Assembly: GCA_943912265.1 (NCBI GenBank)
Contig: CALTTS010000007.1
Location: 1-64,000 of the forward strand
DNA length: 64,000 bases
Source of the DNA: an uncultured Xanthomonas sp.
GTDB taxonomy: Bacteria > Pseudomonadota > Gammaproteobacteria > Xanthomonadales > Xanthomonadaceae
Direction: 5' to 3'
The notes under the pieces are model-generated. The model was not told where the DNA came from. It did no database searches and saw only the letters and a program-made list of their open reading frames with translations. The translations under genes and the position numbers were made by a program. Shown piece by piece: positions 43,602 to 52,214 of the stretch; position 1 is the stretch's first letter; each line of letters begins with the position of its first letter.

Positions 43602-44331
43602 CCTGCGGAGACTCCTCATCGACAGTTCACCCGTTTCCCTCCCCGCCACCGTCATCGAAGTGCGCGACCTCGGCAAGGCGGTGGCCGGCCCGGAGGGGAC
43701 CGTGCGCATTCTCGACGGCATCGGATTGACCGTCGGTGAAGGCGACAGCATCGCCATCGTCGGCGCGTCCGGCTCCGGCAAGACCACCCTGCTCGGCCTG
43801 CTCGCCGGGCTCGACCTGCCCAGTTCCGGCAGCGTCACCCTGGCCGGGGAAACCATCAGCGCAATGGACGAGGAAGCCCGCGCCGCAGTGCGCGCACGCC
43901 ATGTCGGTTTCGTGTTCCAGGGCTTCCACCTGCTGCCGTCATTGACCGCCGAAGAAAACGTGGCGCTGCCGCTGGAACTGGCCGGCCGCGAAGACCCCGA
44001 ACGCGTGCGCGCGGTGCTCGACCAGGTCGGCCTCGGCGCGCGCCGCCGCCACTACCCGCGCCAGCTGTCCGGCGGCGAGCAGCAGCGCGTGGCGATCGCC
44101 CGCGCCTTCGTCGCCCGGCCGCGCATCCTGTTCGCCGACGAACCCACCGGCAGCCTCGACCAGGCCACCGGCCACCAGGTCGGCGACCTGCTGTTCGCAT
44201 TGAACGCGCAGGCCGGCACCACCCTGGTGCTGGTCACCCACGACATGGCGCTGGCGCGCCGCTGCGGCCATGTGTACCGGCTCGACGGCGGCCGCCTGCT
44301 GCGCACGCGGGAAGGCACGGTGGCCGCATGA
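43588..44331 (+). CDS. ybbA: YbbA-type ABC transporter ATPase
   Basis: An ATPase of the LolD/MacB branch with Walker A GASGSGKTT, signature LSGGEQQRVAIARAF, Walker B ILFADEPTGSLD and VTHDM. The N-terminus is uncertain: no ATG exists near the expected start. Options in frame are TTG 43588, CTG 43603, ATC 43618 and GTG 43660. GGAG at 43607-43610 is ideally placed for the ATC at 43618, which would give a 237-residue protein of normal size. The annotated TTG gives 247 residues and would overlap tesA head-to-head. It pairs with the large permease by an ATGA overlap. Confidence 0.9.
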   Translation: MNIVILRRLLIDSSPVSLPATVIEVRDLGKAVAGPEGTVRILDGIGLTVGEGDSIAIVGASGSGKTTLLGLLAGLDLPSSGSVTLAGETISAMDEEARAAVRARHVGFVFQGFHLLPSLTAEENVALPLELAGREDPERVRAVLDQVGLGARRRHYPRQLSGGEQQRVAIARAFVARPRILFADEPTGSLDQATGHQVGDLLFALNAQAGTTLVLVTHDMALARRCGHVYRLDGGRLLRTREGTVAA

Positions 44332-46808
44332 AGGTGCTGCGACAGGCCGCGCGCGCGGTGCGCCGCGAGTTCGGCGGCGGCGACCTGCTGACCGTGTTCG
44401 CCGCGCTGGTGCTGGGCGTGGCGGTGATGACCGCGGTCGGCACCCTGGTCGACCGGGTCGCGCTTGCGCTGGGCGCGAGCGCGGCCGAAACGCTGGGCGG
44501 CGACCTGGCCGTGTCCGGCAACGAGGCCATCCCGCGCGCCTTCGCCGAGGAAGCCGCGCGGCGCGGCCTGCGCGCCACCCGGGTGATCGGCTTCCCCAGC
44601 GTGCTGTTCAACGGCGAGGCCAGCCAGATGGCCAGCATCAAGGCGGTCGGCGCCGGCTACCCGCTGCGCGGGCCACTGCTGACGCTGCCCGCCGCCGACG
44701 CGGTGCGCGCCACGGCCTCGCCGCCGCCCGCGCCCGGCACCGCCTACGCCGACCCGCGCCTGCTCGACGCGCTCGGCCTGAAGGTCGGCGACCGGCTCGA
44801 ATTCGGCGCCGGCACGCTGCGCATCGCCCGCGTGCTGCAGTCCGAACCGGATGCCTCCGGCGAGCTGTTCCAGCTGTCCCCGCCGCTGCTGGTGAACCTG
44901 GCCGACGTGGAAACCGCCGGCCTGCTCGGCCCTGGCAGCCGCGCCAGCTACCGGCTCAACCTCGCCGGCCCGGCCGCGGCCGTCGCCGGCATGCGCGACT
45001 GGCTCAAGCCGCGCGCCAAGGCCTGGCGGGTGACCGGCGTGGAGGACGCCCAGCGCGGCCTGCGCGAGACCTTCGACCGCGCCGGGCGCTTCCTGTCGAT
45101 GGCCGCGCTGCTGGCGGTACTGCTGGCCGGCGTGGCCACCGCGCTGGCCGCCAACCGCTTCGCCCTGCGCCGGATCGACACGGTGGCGGTGCTGCGCTGC
45201 CTCGGCGCGCGCCAGCGCGACATCCTCGCCATGCTGGCCCTGCAGCTGGTGCTGCTGGCGCTGCCGGCCTGCCTGCTCGGCATCGGCCTGGGCATGGCCG
45301 CGCAGCAGGGCTTGGTGGCCGCGCTCGGCAGCCTCGTGCCCGAACGCCTGCCGCTGCCGCAGGCCTGGCCGGCGCTGGGCGGCGCCGGCATCGGCCTGGT
45401 GCTGCTGCTCGGCTTCGGCCTGCCGCCGCTGCTGCGGCTGCGCGACGTGCCGCCGATGCGCGTGCTCAACCGCAGCTTCTCCGCCCTGCCGCCGGCCTCG
45501 CTGCTGGCCTATGCCGCCGCGCTGGCGGCGACCGTCGCGCTCACCCTGCTGGCCACCGGCGACACGGCGCTGGCCGCCTGGGTGCTGGGCGGGCTGGCCG
45601 CACTGGCGCTGGTGGCGGCCGCGCTCGGCTGGCTGCTGCTGGCGGCCGTGCGCAGGCTCCAGCACCGCCTGCGCGGCGCGTGGAAGCTGGGCCTGGCCGC
45701 GCTGACCCGGCGGCGTGGGCTGGCGGTGGTGCAACTGGTCGGGCTGTCGCTGTCGCTGTGCGCGCTGCTGCTGCTCGCGGTCACCGGCCCGGGCCTGCTG
45801 GCGCAATGGCAGCAGCGCCTGCCGGCGGACACGCCCAACTACTTCCTGATGAACATCCAGCCCGACCAGACCGATGCCGTGCGCGCGGCACTGGCCCGGC
45901 TCGGCGTCGCCGACGCGGACCTGGAACCGTTCAGCACCGGCCGCCTGCTGGCCATCGACGGCAAACCACCGGCACGCATCGACCGCGATCCGCAGGACGG
46001 CGACGGCGTCAACCGCCCGGTCAACTACTCGTGGCGGCGGACCTTCCCGCCGGCCAACGCGCTGGTGGCCGGGCGCTTCTGGGCCGAGGGCAGCACGGCC
46101 GCCGAAGCCTCGGTCGAGCAGGCCTGGGCCAGACGCTACGGCCTGAAGCTCGGCGACACGGTGACCGTGCAGATGGGCGAGCAGGCCCGCACCTTCACCG
46201 TCACCAGCCTGCGCAAGGCGCAGTGGGATTCGTTCCGGGTGAACTTCTTCCTGCTGCTCAACGAAGGCGCCATCGGCGACGCGCCGTACAACCTGATCTC
46301 CAGCTTCCACCTGCCCCCGGCCGATGCCGGCAGGCTCGGCGCCCTGATCCGCCAGTACCCGAACGTGTCGCTGCTGGACATCGACGCCATCCTCGACCGG
46401 GTGCGCGAGGTGATCGCCCAGGTCGGCCAGGCGGTGCAGCTGGTGATGGGCTTCAGCCTCGCCGCCGGCGTGCTGGTGCTGCTGGCCGCGCTGCAGGCCA
46501 CCGCCGGCGAACGCCGCTTCGACAGCGCGGTGCTGCGCACGCTCGGCGCCCGCCGCGGGCAGCTGCGCGCGGCGGTGCTGGTGGAGTTCGGCGCGCTCGG
46601 CCTGCTGGCGGCGATGCTGGCGGTCGCCGCCGCCGCCCTGATCGGCATGGCGGTGGCGCGGGCGCTGTTCGACACCGTGCTGGCACCGCCGTGGTGGCCG
46701 CTGCTGGCCGGCGGCGCGGGCGGCGTGCTGCTGAGCATGCTGGCCGGCCTGCTCGGCACCCGCCGCATCCTGCACACGTCGCCGGCCCTGGCCCTGCGCG
46801 AAGCCTGA
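44328..46808 (+). CDS. ybbP: YbbP-type FtsX-family permease
   Basis: An 826-residue permease with about ten TM helices in two FtsX-like halves: TM1 near 25-45, a periplasmic domain to about 255, helices 265-370, a central cluster about 395-500, a second periplasmic domain to about 700, and three final helices with AERRFDSAVLRTLGARR-like GERRFDSAVLRTLGARRGQL and the terminal TSPALALREA. With YbbA it forms the exporter linked to TesA in many Proteobacteria. Its cargo is not established. Confidence 0.9.
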   Translation: MKVLRQAARAVRREFGGGDLLTVFAALVLGVAVMTAVGTLVDRVALALGASAAETLGGDLAVSGNEAIPRAFAEEAARRGLRATRVIGFPSVLFNGEASQMASIKAVGAGYPLRGPLLTLPAADAVRATASPPPAPGTAYADPRLLDALGLKVGDRLEFGAGTLRIARVLQSEPDASGELFQLSPPLLVNLADVETAGLLGPGSRASYRLNLAGPAAAVAGMRDWLKPRAKAWRVTGVEDAQRGLRETFDRAGRFLSMAALLAVLLAGVATALAANRFALRRIDTVAVLRCLGARQRDILAMLALQLVLLALPACLLGIGLGMAAQQGLVAALGSLVPERLPLPQAWPALGGAGIGLVLLLGFGLPPLLRLRDVPPMRVLNRSFSALPPASLLAYAAALAATVALTLLATGDTALAAWVLGGLAALALVAAALGWLLLAAVRRLQHRLRGAWKLGLAALTRRRGLAVVQLVGLSLSLCALLLLAVTGPGLLAQWQQRLPADTPNYFLMNIQPDQTDAVRAALARLGVADADLEPFSTGRLLAIDGKPPARIDRDPQDGDGVNRPVNYSWRRTFPPANALVAGRFWAEGSTAAEASVEQAWARRYGLKLGDTVTVQMGEQARTFTVTSLRKAQWDSFRVNFFLLLNEGAIGDAPYNLISSFHLPPADAGRLGALIRQYPNVSLLDIDAILDRVREVIAQVGQAVQLVMGFSLAAGVLVLLAALQATAGERRFDSAVLRTLGARRGQLRAAVLVEFGALGLLAAMLAVAAAALIGMAVARALFDTVLAPPWWPLLAGGAGGVLLSMLAGLLGTRRILHTSPALALREA

Positions 46809-46906
46809 ACCCCGGGTCACCGCCAACGCACGCACCGCTTCGGCGGCGGCGCGGCGGCGGCTATCTTCGCTCGCCCTCCGGCGGGCGATGAAGCGGGCAC
46901 ACGCGC

Positions 46907-48130
46907 ATGCGATACGGCAAACGGACATGGCTTGGCGGCGGACTGGCGTTGATCGCCCTCGTCCTTGCGGCGATGCCGGCCGTGCGCGCCTCGCACCTGG
47001 GCGGGCCGTTCGGGCACGTCGAAGTGTCGCGGCCGGCCGGCGCCCCGGCCGGGCTGGTGGTGTTGTACGGCGACACGCCCGATGCCGCCGCGCTGGCGCG
47101 GCAACTGGCGCAGCGCGGCATGCTGGTGGCCCGCATCGACGTCGACCGCTACCTGCGCCGCCACCGCGGCCTGGCCGCCGACCGCTGCGACCGGCTCGAC
47201 AACGAGGTCGAACACCTGGCCGGCCGGCTGCTGCGCCGCGAAGGCATCGACCAGTACCTGCAGCCGCTGCTGGTCGGCACCGGCCGCGGCGCCGGGCTGG
47301 TGCGGCAGGTGCTGGACAGCGCCGATCCCGACGTGCTGGCCGGCGCGGTCGTCGACGACGCCACCGCGCCGGCGCAGCTGCCGCAATGCGCCTCGGGCAC
47401 GCCGGACGGACACCACGGCTTCCTGATCGCTGCCGGCAATGCATCGACCTCGCTCGCGCTGGCCGCCGATGCGCACCTGCCGCGCCAGCGCAGCGGCGCG
47501 CTGCCCGGGCTGCCGTTGGTGGAGATGCCCGCCCCGGGCAGCCGCCGCCTGGCCATCCTGATGTCCGGCGACGGCGGCTGGCACTCCCTGGACAAGGGCG
47601 TGGCCGCGCAGCTGCGCCGTGCCGGTGTGTCGGTGGTCGGCTGGAACAGCCTGCGCTACTTCTGGGCGCCGAAAACGCCCGAACAGGCGGCGGCCGACCT
47701 CGCCCGCGTCATCACCACCTACCGTGCCGACTGGAATGCCGACGAAGTGGCGTTGATCGGCTATTCGTTCGGCGCCGACGCGATGCCCTTCCTGTACCGG
47801 CGGCTGCCGCCCGACGTGCGCCGCCACGTGCGCATCGTCGCGCTGATGGGCACGGCGCACACGGCCGACTTCCAGGTGCACGTCGGCGGCTGGCTGGGCA
47901 TGAAGAGCGGCGATGCGCGCCAGACCCTGCCGGAAATCGCGCAGCTGCCGCCGCAACGCCTGCTGTGCGTCTACGGACGCGAGGAAAAGGACACTGTGTG
48001 CCCGCAGCTGGGCGCGCGGGGCATCGACGTGCTCGCCACATCGGGCGGCCACCATTTCGACCATGATCCGGCCAGGCTTGCCGAACGCATCCTCGCCCGC
48101 TGGCAGGCCGCGCCGCCGGTCGCCGGCTGA
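46907..48130 (+). CDS. AcvB/VirJ-family periplasmic hydrolase
   Basis: A 407-residue exported protein: a signal peptide to about residue 28, then an alpha/beta-hydrolase of the VirJ family. The key segments are LMSGDGGWHSLDKGVA and the nucleophile elbow LIGYSFGADAMPF, with a late His in ATSGGHHFDHDP. In Agrobacterium AcvB hydrolyses lysyl-phosphatidylglycerol made by LpiA/MprF, and the two genes are usually adjacent. No MprF-like synthase is present here, so the partner is elsewhere or absent. A TATCTT element (46862-46867) and a small GC hairpin (46872-46889) lie upstream. Confidence 0.83.
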   Translation: MRYGKRTWLGGGLALIALVLAAMPAVRASHLGGPFGHVEVSRPAGAPAGLVVLYGDTPDAAALARQLAQRGMLVARIDVDRYLRRHRGLAADRCDRLDNEVEHLAGRLLRREGIDQYLQPLLVGTGRGAGLVRQVLDSADPDVLAGAVVDDATAPAQLPQCASGTPDGHHGFLIAAGNASTSLALAADAHLPRQRSGALPGLPLVEMPAPGSRRLAILMSGDGGWHSLDKGVAAQLRRAGVSVVGWNSLRYFWAPKTPEQAAADLARVITTYRADWNADEVALIGYSFGADAMPFLYRRLPPDVRRHVRIVALMGTAHTADFQVHVGGWLGMKSGDARQTLPEIAQLPPQRLLCVYGREEKDTVCPQLGARGIDVLATSGGHHFDHDPARLAERILARWQAAPPVAG

Positions 48131-48202
48131 ACCGCGGTATACCCCGCGCCGCAGCCAGCGCTTATGCTGCGGCGTCCCCGCTCGCCACATTCCGCCCCGC
48201 CC

Positions 48203-48577
48203 GTGCCGTTCAACTACGCCTACGTCGTCCCCGTCGTGCTGCTGTTCGGCAGCAACCTGTTCATGACCTACGCCTGGTACGGGCACCTGAAGGGCCGCCC
48301 CGGCGCGCTGCTGGCGACGATCCTGGCCAGCTGGGGCATCGCCTTCTTCGAATACCTGCTGATGGTGCCGGCCAACCGCATCGGCAGCCAGGTGTATTCG
48401 GTGGTGCAGCTGAAGACGATCCAGGAAATCGTGTCGCTGACCGTGTTCGCCGGCTTCTCGGCGTTCTACCTGGGCCAGCCGCTGCGCTGGAACCAGTACG
48501 CCGCGTTCGGGCTGATCGTGGCGGCCGCGTTCCTGATGTTCCACGACGGCGGCCAGGGCAGCCCGGCCGCGCCCTGA
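48203..48577 (+). CDS. DUF486 family small membrane protein (DMT-like)
   Basis: About 124 residues with four TM helices. It matches DUF486: LLFGSNLFMTYAWYGHLKGRPGALLATILASWGIAFFEYLLMVPANRIG in parts, then QLKTIQEIVSLTVFAGFSAFYLG and LRWNQYAAFGLI. I use the GTG at 48203 rather than an ATG at 48164, because that ATG is inside a -10-like TATGCT (48163-48168) and the extra 13 residues have no counterpart in the family. Related to small DMT transporters; substrate unknown. Confidence 0.8.
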   Translation: MPFNYAYVVPVVLLFGSNLFMTYAWYGHLKGRPGALLATILASWGIAFFEYLLMVPANRIGSQVYSVVQLKTIQEIVSLTVFAGFSAFYLGQPLRWNQYAAFGLIVAAAFLMFHDGGQGSPAAP

Positions 48578-48579
48578 AC

Positions 48580-48595
48580 CGGCCGCGTGCGGCCG
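48580..48595. terminator. Palindromic hairpin between convergent genes
   Basis: CGGCCG repeats around CGTG form a 6- to 7-bp palindrome directly after the DUF486 stop and just before the mazG stop. It is short and lacks a T-run. Confidence 0.35.
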
Positions 48596-48596
48596 C

Positions 48597-49415
48597 TCAT
48601 CCGCCGGCGCCGGGCTCGCCGCGCTTGGCCTGCGCCCACAGCGCGTCCTGCGCCTCCAGCGGCAGCGACGGCAGCGGCGTGCCGGCCTTTCCGGCCAGCG
48701 CTTCCATCGCCCGGAAACGGCGCTCGAACTTGTGGTTGGCCCGGCGCAGCGCGGCGCCGACGTCCACCTTGGCATGCCGCGCCAGGCTGGCGCAGACGAA
48801 CAGCACGTCGCCGATCTCGTCCTCCAGCCGGGCATGGTTGGCGGCCACGTCGCCGCGCGCGAACTCGGCCTCGACCTCGGCGGTCTCCTCGCGCAGCTTG
48901 GCCAGCACGCCGCCCGCATCGGGCCAGTCGAACCCGGTGCGCGCCGCGCGCGCCTGCAGCTTCTGCGCGCGCTGCCATTCCGGCAGGCCGCGGGCGATGC
49001 CGGCCAGCGCGGAAGCGTCGGCCTCGCCCTTCGCCTCGCGTTCGGCGCGCTTGATCGCGTCCCAGTTGGCGCTGACCGCGCCGGCATCGGCCGCGGCGGC
49101 GTCGCCGAACACGTGCGGGTGGCGGCGGATCATCTTGGCGCAGATCGCGGCCACCACGTCGCCGAAATCGAATGCGCCCTGCTCCTCGGCCATGCGCGCG
49201 TGGAACACCACCTGCAGCAGCAGGTCGCCAAGCTCGTCGCGCAGGTCGGCCAGGTCGTGGCGGTCGATCGCGTCGGCGACCTCGTAGGCTTCCTCGACCG
49301 TGTACGGCGCGATGCTGGAGAAATCCTGCTCCAGGTCCCACGGGCAGCCGCCCTGCGGATCGCGCAGCCGCGCCATGATCGCCAGCAGATCGGCGATGTC
49401 GCGGTGCCCGCTCAT
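48597..49415 (-). CDS. mazG: Nucleoside triphosphate pyrophosphohydrolase MazG
   Basis: It converts NTPs, including non-canonical ones, to NMP and pyrophosphate. The 272 residues carry two MazG domains: CPWDLEQDF and VEEAYEVADAI with RDELGDLLLQVVFHA in the first, and LREETAEVEAEF with RLEDEIGDVLFVCASLA in the second, both with the metal-binding E-ExxE...D pattern. It overlaps cysQ by ATGA; with nudE the three genes form a phosphate-ester housekeeping unit. Confidence 0.95.
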   Translation of the reverse strand: MSGHRDIADLLAIMARLRDPQGGCPWDLEQDFSSIAPYTVEEAYEVADAIDRHDLADLRDELGDLLLQVVFHARMAEEQGAFDFGDVVAAICAKMIRRHPHVFGDAAAADAGAVSANWDAIKRAEREAKGEADASALAGIARGLPEWQRAQKLQARAARTGFDWPDAGGVLAKLREETAEVEAEFARGDVAANHARLEDEIGDVLFVCASLARHAKVDVGAALRRANHKFERRFRAMEALAGKAGTPLPSLPLEAQDALWAQAKRGEPGAGG

Positions 49416-50239
49416 GCCCCGGCCAAGGCCGCGGGCGGGGTTTCCACCCAGTCCAGCCACGGCAGGTCCGGGTCGCCCAGCGCGATGAAGTCGCCGTTGA
49501 GCAGCGATTCGCGGCGGTTGTAGCGGAACGGCTTGCCCTTGGCCACCGACAGCAGCATGCCGCCGGCGGCGTGCAGGATGCATTGCCCGGCGGCGGTGTC
49601 CCACTCGCAGGTCGGCCCGAAGCGCGGGTACACGTCCACCGTGCCCTCGGCGATGCGGCAGAACTTCAGCGACGAACCCTGCGAGACTTCCTCGATCGCG
49701 CCCATCCGCGCCAGGAACGCATCGGTGGCGGCGTCGCGGTGGGAGCGGCTGACCGCCACGCGCAACGGCGGGGTGGCCGGCGCGCGCACCCGGATCACGG
49801 TGTCCTGGCAGCCGTCGCGGCGATAGGCGTGCTCGCCGCGCATCGCGTACCAGAGCTGGCCGGTGACCGGCGCCTGCACCACCGAGAAGATCGGCGCGCC
49901 GTCGTGGATCAGCGCGATGTTGACGCTGAATTCGCCGTTGCGCTTGACGAACTCGCGGGTGCCGTCGAGCGGGTCCACCAGCCAGAAGGTCTGCCAGTGG
50001 CGGCGGACGTCCCACGGGATGCTCCGGCCTTCCTCGGACAGCACCGGCACGTCCGGCGCCAGCCGGTTCAGGCCGTCGCTGATGATGCGGTGCGCGGCCA
50101 GGTCGGCGGCGGTGAGCGGGCTGTGGTCGGCCTTCTCCTCGACCTCGAACGGGCCGTGGTAGACGGACAGGATGGCCTCGGCGGCTTCCTGGGCGATGGC
50201 GATGACGGTCTCGCGCAGATCCAGCGTCAACCGGATCAT
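49412..50239 (-). CDS. cysQ: 3'(2'),5'-bisphosphate nucleotidase CysQ
   Basis: It removes the 3'-phosphate of PAP, a by-product of sulfate assimilation. The 275-residue inositol-monophosphatase-fold protein has metal ligands in PVLSEEG (Glu), the signature WLVDPLDGTREFVKRNGEF in parts, and the later CEWDTAAGQCIL. It overlaps nudE upstream and mazG downstream by 4 bases each. Confidence 0.95.
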   Translation of the reverse strand: MIRLTLDLRETVIAIAQEAAEAILSVYHGPFEVEEKADHSPLTAADLAAHRIISDGLNRLAPDVPVLSEEGRSIPWDVRRHWQTFWLVDPLDGTREFVKRNGEFSVNIALIHDGAPIFSVVQAPVTGQLWYAMRGEHAYRRDGCQDTVIRVRAPATPPLRVAVSRSHRDAATDAFLARMGAIEEVSQGSSLKFCRIAEGTVDVYPRFGPTCEWDTAAGQCILHAAGGMLLSVAKGKPFRYNRRESLLNGDFIALGDPDLPWLDWVETPPAALAGA

Positions 50240-50796
50240 CGCGCCGCCTGCCCCTTCAGCCATTCGCGCACGATGAACAGCGCGGCCAGCGATCGCCCCT
50301 CCGAAAAATCGTCGCGCAACATCAGCTGGTCCAGCGCATCGAGTTTCCAGGGGATCACTTCCAGCTCCTCCGGCTCGTCGCCGGGCAGTTTTTCGGGATA
50401 GAGGTCGCGCGCCAGCACCAGCCACGAAGCGTGGCCCATGTAGGTCGGCGCGAGGGTCATCTTGCGCAGCACGTCGAGACGATGCGCGCCGAAGCCGGCC
50501 TCTTCCTTGAGTTCGCGGTCGGCCGCCTGTTCGGGCGTCTCGCCGGCATCCATGCGGCCCTTCACCAGGCCCAGTTCGTAACGGTTCACGCCGGCGGCGT
50601 ATTCGCGCACCAGCAGCACGGTGTCGTCGTCGAGCATCGGCACCACCACCACCGCGCCCGGCCCCTGCGGCTTGAGCCGGTAGTAGCGGCGGCGCTCGCC
50701 GTTGGAGAATTCGAGGTCCAGTTCCTCGAGCACGCGGTCGCCCGGCCCTTCCGCGCGCTCGGTGACGGCGTGGATGATCGGCAGCGGGTGGCTCAT
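50236..50796 (-). CDS. nudE: ADP compounds hydrolase NudE (Nudix)
   Basis: A 186-residue Nudix enzyme that hydrolyses ADP-ribose, NADH and Ap3A in E. coli. The Nudix box is complete: KGRMDAGETPEQAADRELKEEAGF read across residues 79-102, with the REL..EE metal site. Flanking strands VVVVPMLDDDTVLLVREY and APTYMGHASWLVLARDLYPE fit NudE rather than other Nudix groups. First gene of nudE-cysQ-mazG. Confidence 0.92.
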   Translation of the reverse strand: MSHPLPIIHAVTERAEGPGDRVLEELDLEFSNGERRRYYRLKPQGPGAVVVVPMLDDDTVLLVREYAAGVNRYELGLVKGRMDAGETPEQAADRELKEEAGFGAHRLDVLRKMTLAPTYMGHASWLVLARDLYPEKLPGDEPEELEVIPWKLDALDQLMLRDDFSEGRSLAALFIVREWLKGQAAR

Positions 50797-50965
50797 GCGC
50801 GCGCCCCCATTTCAAGCGAAGCGCCGGCCGATATCATGTGCGGATGAGGGAACGTTTCCATCAGCCGGGCATGCTAGCAGACAGCCGCACGCGCGACGCA
50901 CTTCCGGCCCCCATCGCACGCGGCCGCTGCCGGCCGATTCACCCCATGCGTCCGGAACCCCGCCC

Positions 50966-51700
50966 ATGCGCCTGACCCGCAGCCACGTCGACCTGTCGCT
51001 CGCCGACGGCGCGCGCATCACCCTGCCCGAAGACTCGGCCGCGCACCTGGTGCGCGTGCTGCGCCTGCGCGAGGGCGATGCCTGCGTGCTGTTCAACGGC
51101 GACGGCCGCGATTACCCCGCGCGGCTGGTGCAGGCCGGCAAGCGCGAGGCCGTCGTCGAGCTGGGCGACGCGTTGCCGGCCGGCAACGAATCGCCGCTGC
51201 GGATCACCCTGCTGCAGGGCATTGCACGCGGCGAGAAGATGGACCTGATCCTGCAGAAGGCCACCGAACTGGGCGTGGCCGCGGTGGTGCCGGTCAACGG
51301 CGAGCGCACCGAGGTGAAGCTGGATGCCGAGCGCGCCGGCAAGCGCCTGTCGCACTGGCGCGAGGTGGTGGTGTCGGCCTGCGAGCAGTGCGGCCGCGCC
51401 ACGCTGCCGGACATCGCGCCGCCACAGACGCTGGAAGGCGCGGCGCGCGCGGTCGACGGCGAGACGCTGCGGCTGATTCTCGACCCCGAAGCCACGCACC
51501 GGCTGGCCACGCTGGTCGCACCGGCCTCGATGCGCATCGCCATCGCCATCGGCCCGGAAGGCGGCTGGTCGCCGCGCGACCTGGCCACGCTGACCGAAGC
51601 CGGTTTCGCCGGGCTGCGGCTGGGGCCGCGCGTGCTGCGCACCGAAACCGCGGGGCTGGCGGCGATCGCCGCCCTGCAGGCGGCGTTCGGCGACCTGTGA
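50966..51700 (+). CDS. rsmE: 16S rRNA (uracil1498-N3)-methyltransferase RsmE
   Basis: A 244-residue SPOUT methyltransferase that modifies U1498 of 16S rRNA. An N-terminal PUA-like domain (HLVRVLRLREGDACVLFNGDG in part) precedes the knot, with QGIARGEKMDLILQKATELG, CEQCGRA, IGPEGGWSPRD and the C-terminal LGPRVLRTETAGLAA. The start at 50966 gives the normal N-terminus MRLTRSHV. The 169 bases upstream, shared with nudE, show no clear promoter. Confidence 0.95.
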   Translation: MRLTRSHVDLSLADGARITLPEDSAAHLVRVLRLREGDACVLFNGDGRDYPARLVQAGKREAVVELGDALPAGNESPLRITLLQGIARGEKMDLILQKATELGVAAVVPVNGERTEVKLDAERAGKRLSHWREVVVSACEQCGRATLPDIAPPQTLEGAARAVDGETLRLILDPEATHRLATLVAPASMRIAIAIGPEGGWSPRDLATLTEAGFAGLRLGPRVLRTETAGLAAIAALQAAFGDL

Positions 51701-51709
51701 CCGGCCGAC

Positions 51710-52195
51710 TCAGGCCGGCTGCAATGCGCCGGCCTCGGCCAGCGCGGCGGCGGCCGCGGCTTCGACGGTTTCCAGATCCGGCAGCAGCGCGCTCTGTTCG
51801 CCGAGCAGCACGCGCATGTGCACGCCGCGCGGCAGCGTCTCCTCGGAAGCGTCGGCCAGCAGGCCGTCGCGCGGCACCGAGATCAGCTGCGGGAACGAGG
51901 ACGTCAGCAGGGCGACGTAGGGCAGCTCCGGCCGCTCGCTCTGCGCCTTGAGCACCACCACCTTGCTCTGCCGTTCGACCGGGTCGTGGCCGTAGCCGGC
52001 CAGGTCGGCGAACGCCACCAGCGGCACCTGCCAGCCGTGCCAGCCGATCCGGCCGACCAGCCAGGCCGGCACGTCGGGCAGCGGCTCGATCTTCACCCGC
52101 GACATCACCTCGGCGATGGTCGCGTTCGGCAGCAGCAGGCGCTCGTTGCCGGACTGGATCAGGACACCGCGGACTTCATCGTTGTTGTAGCTCAT
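51710..52195 (-). CDS. chpC: CheW-like protein of the Pil-Chp system (ChpC)
   Basis: A 161-residue CheW-domain protein: residues 9-140 show LIQSGNERLLLPNATIAEVM, LVGRIGWHGWQVPLVAFADLAGYG and the SKVVVLKA strand. Last gene of the Pil-Chp operon. In Pseudomonas aeruginosa ChpC is an accessory adaptor that couples inputs to ChpA. A 19-base gap separates it from the CheB-like gene upstream. The stop is 9 bases from the convergent rsmE stop, with a small GGCCGG hairpin between. Confidence 0.85.
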   Translation of the reverse strand: MSYNNDEVRGVLIQSGNERLLLPNATIAEVMSRVKIEPLPDVPAWLVGRIGWHGWQVPLVAFADLAGYGHDPVERQSKVVVLKAQSERPELPYVALLTSSFPQLISVPRDGLLADASEETLPRGVHMRVLLGEQSALLPDLETVEAAAAAALAEAGALQPA

Positions 52196-52214
52196 CGGGA
52201 CGGCCCAGATTCTC

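Noticed and set aside
44052..47444. A 1,130-codon open frame on the minus strand opposite ybbP and acvB-like
   Set aside because: The composition is Gln/Arg/His-rich without motifs; it lies opposite two well-supported genes.
48164..48202. An ATG start at 48164 for the DUF486 gene
   Set aside because: The ATG lies within a probable -10 box and the added 13 residues are not family-like; GTG 48203 fits better.
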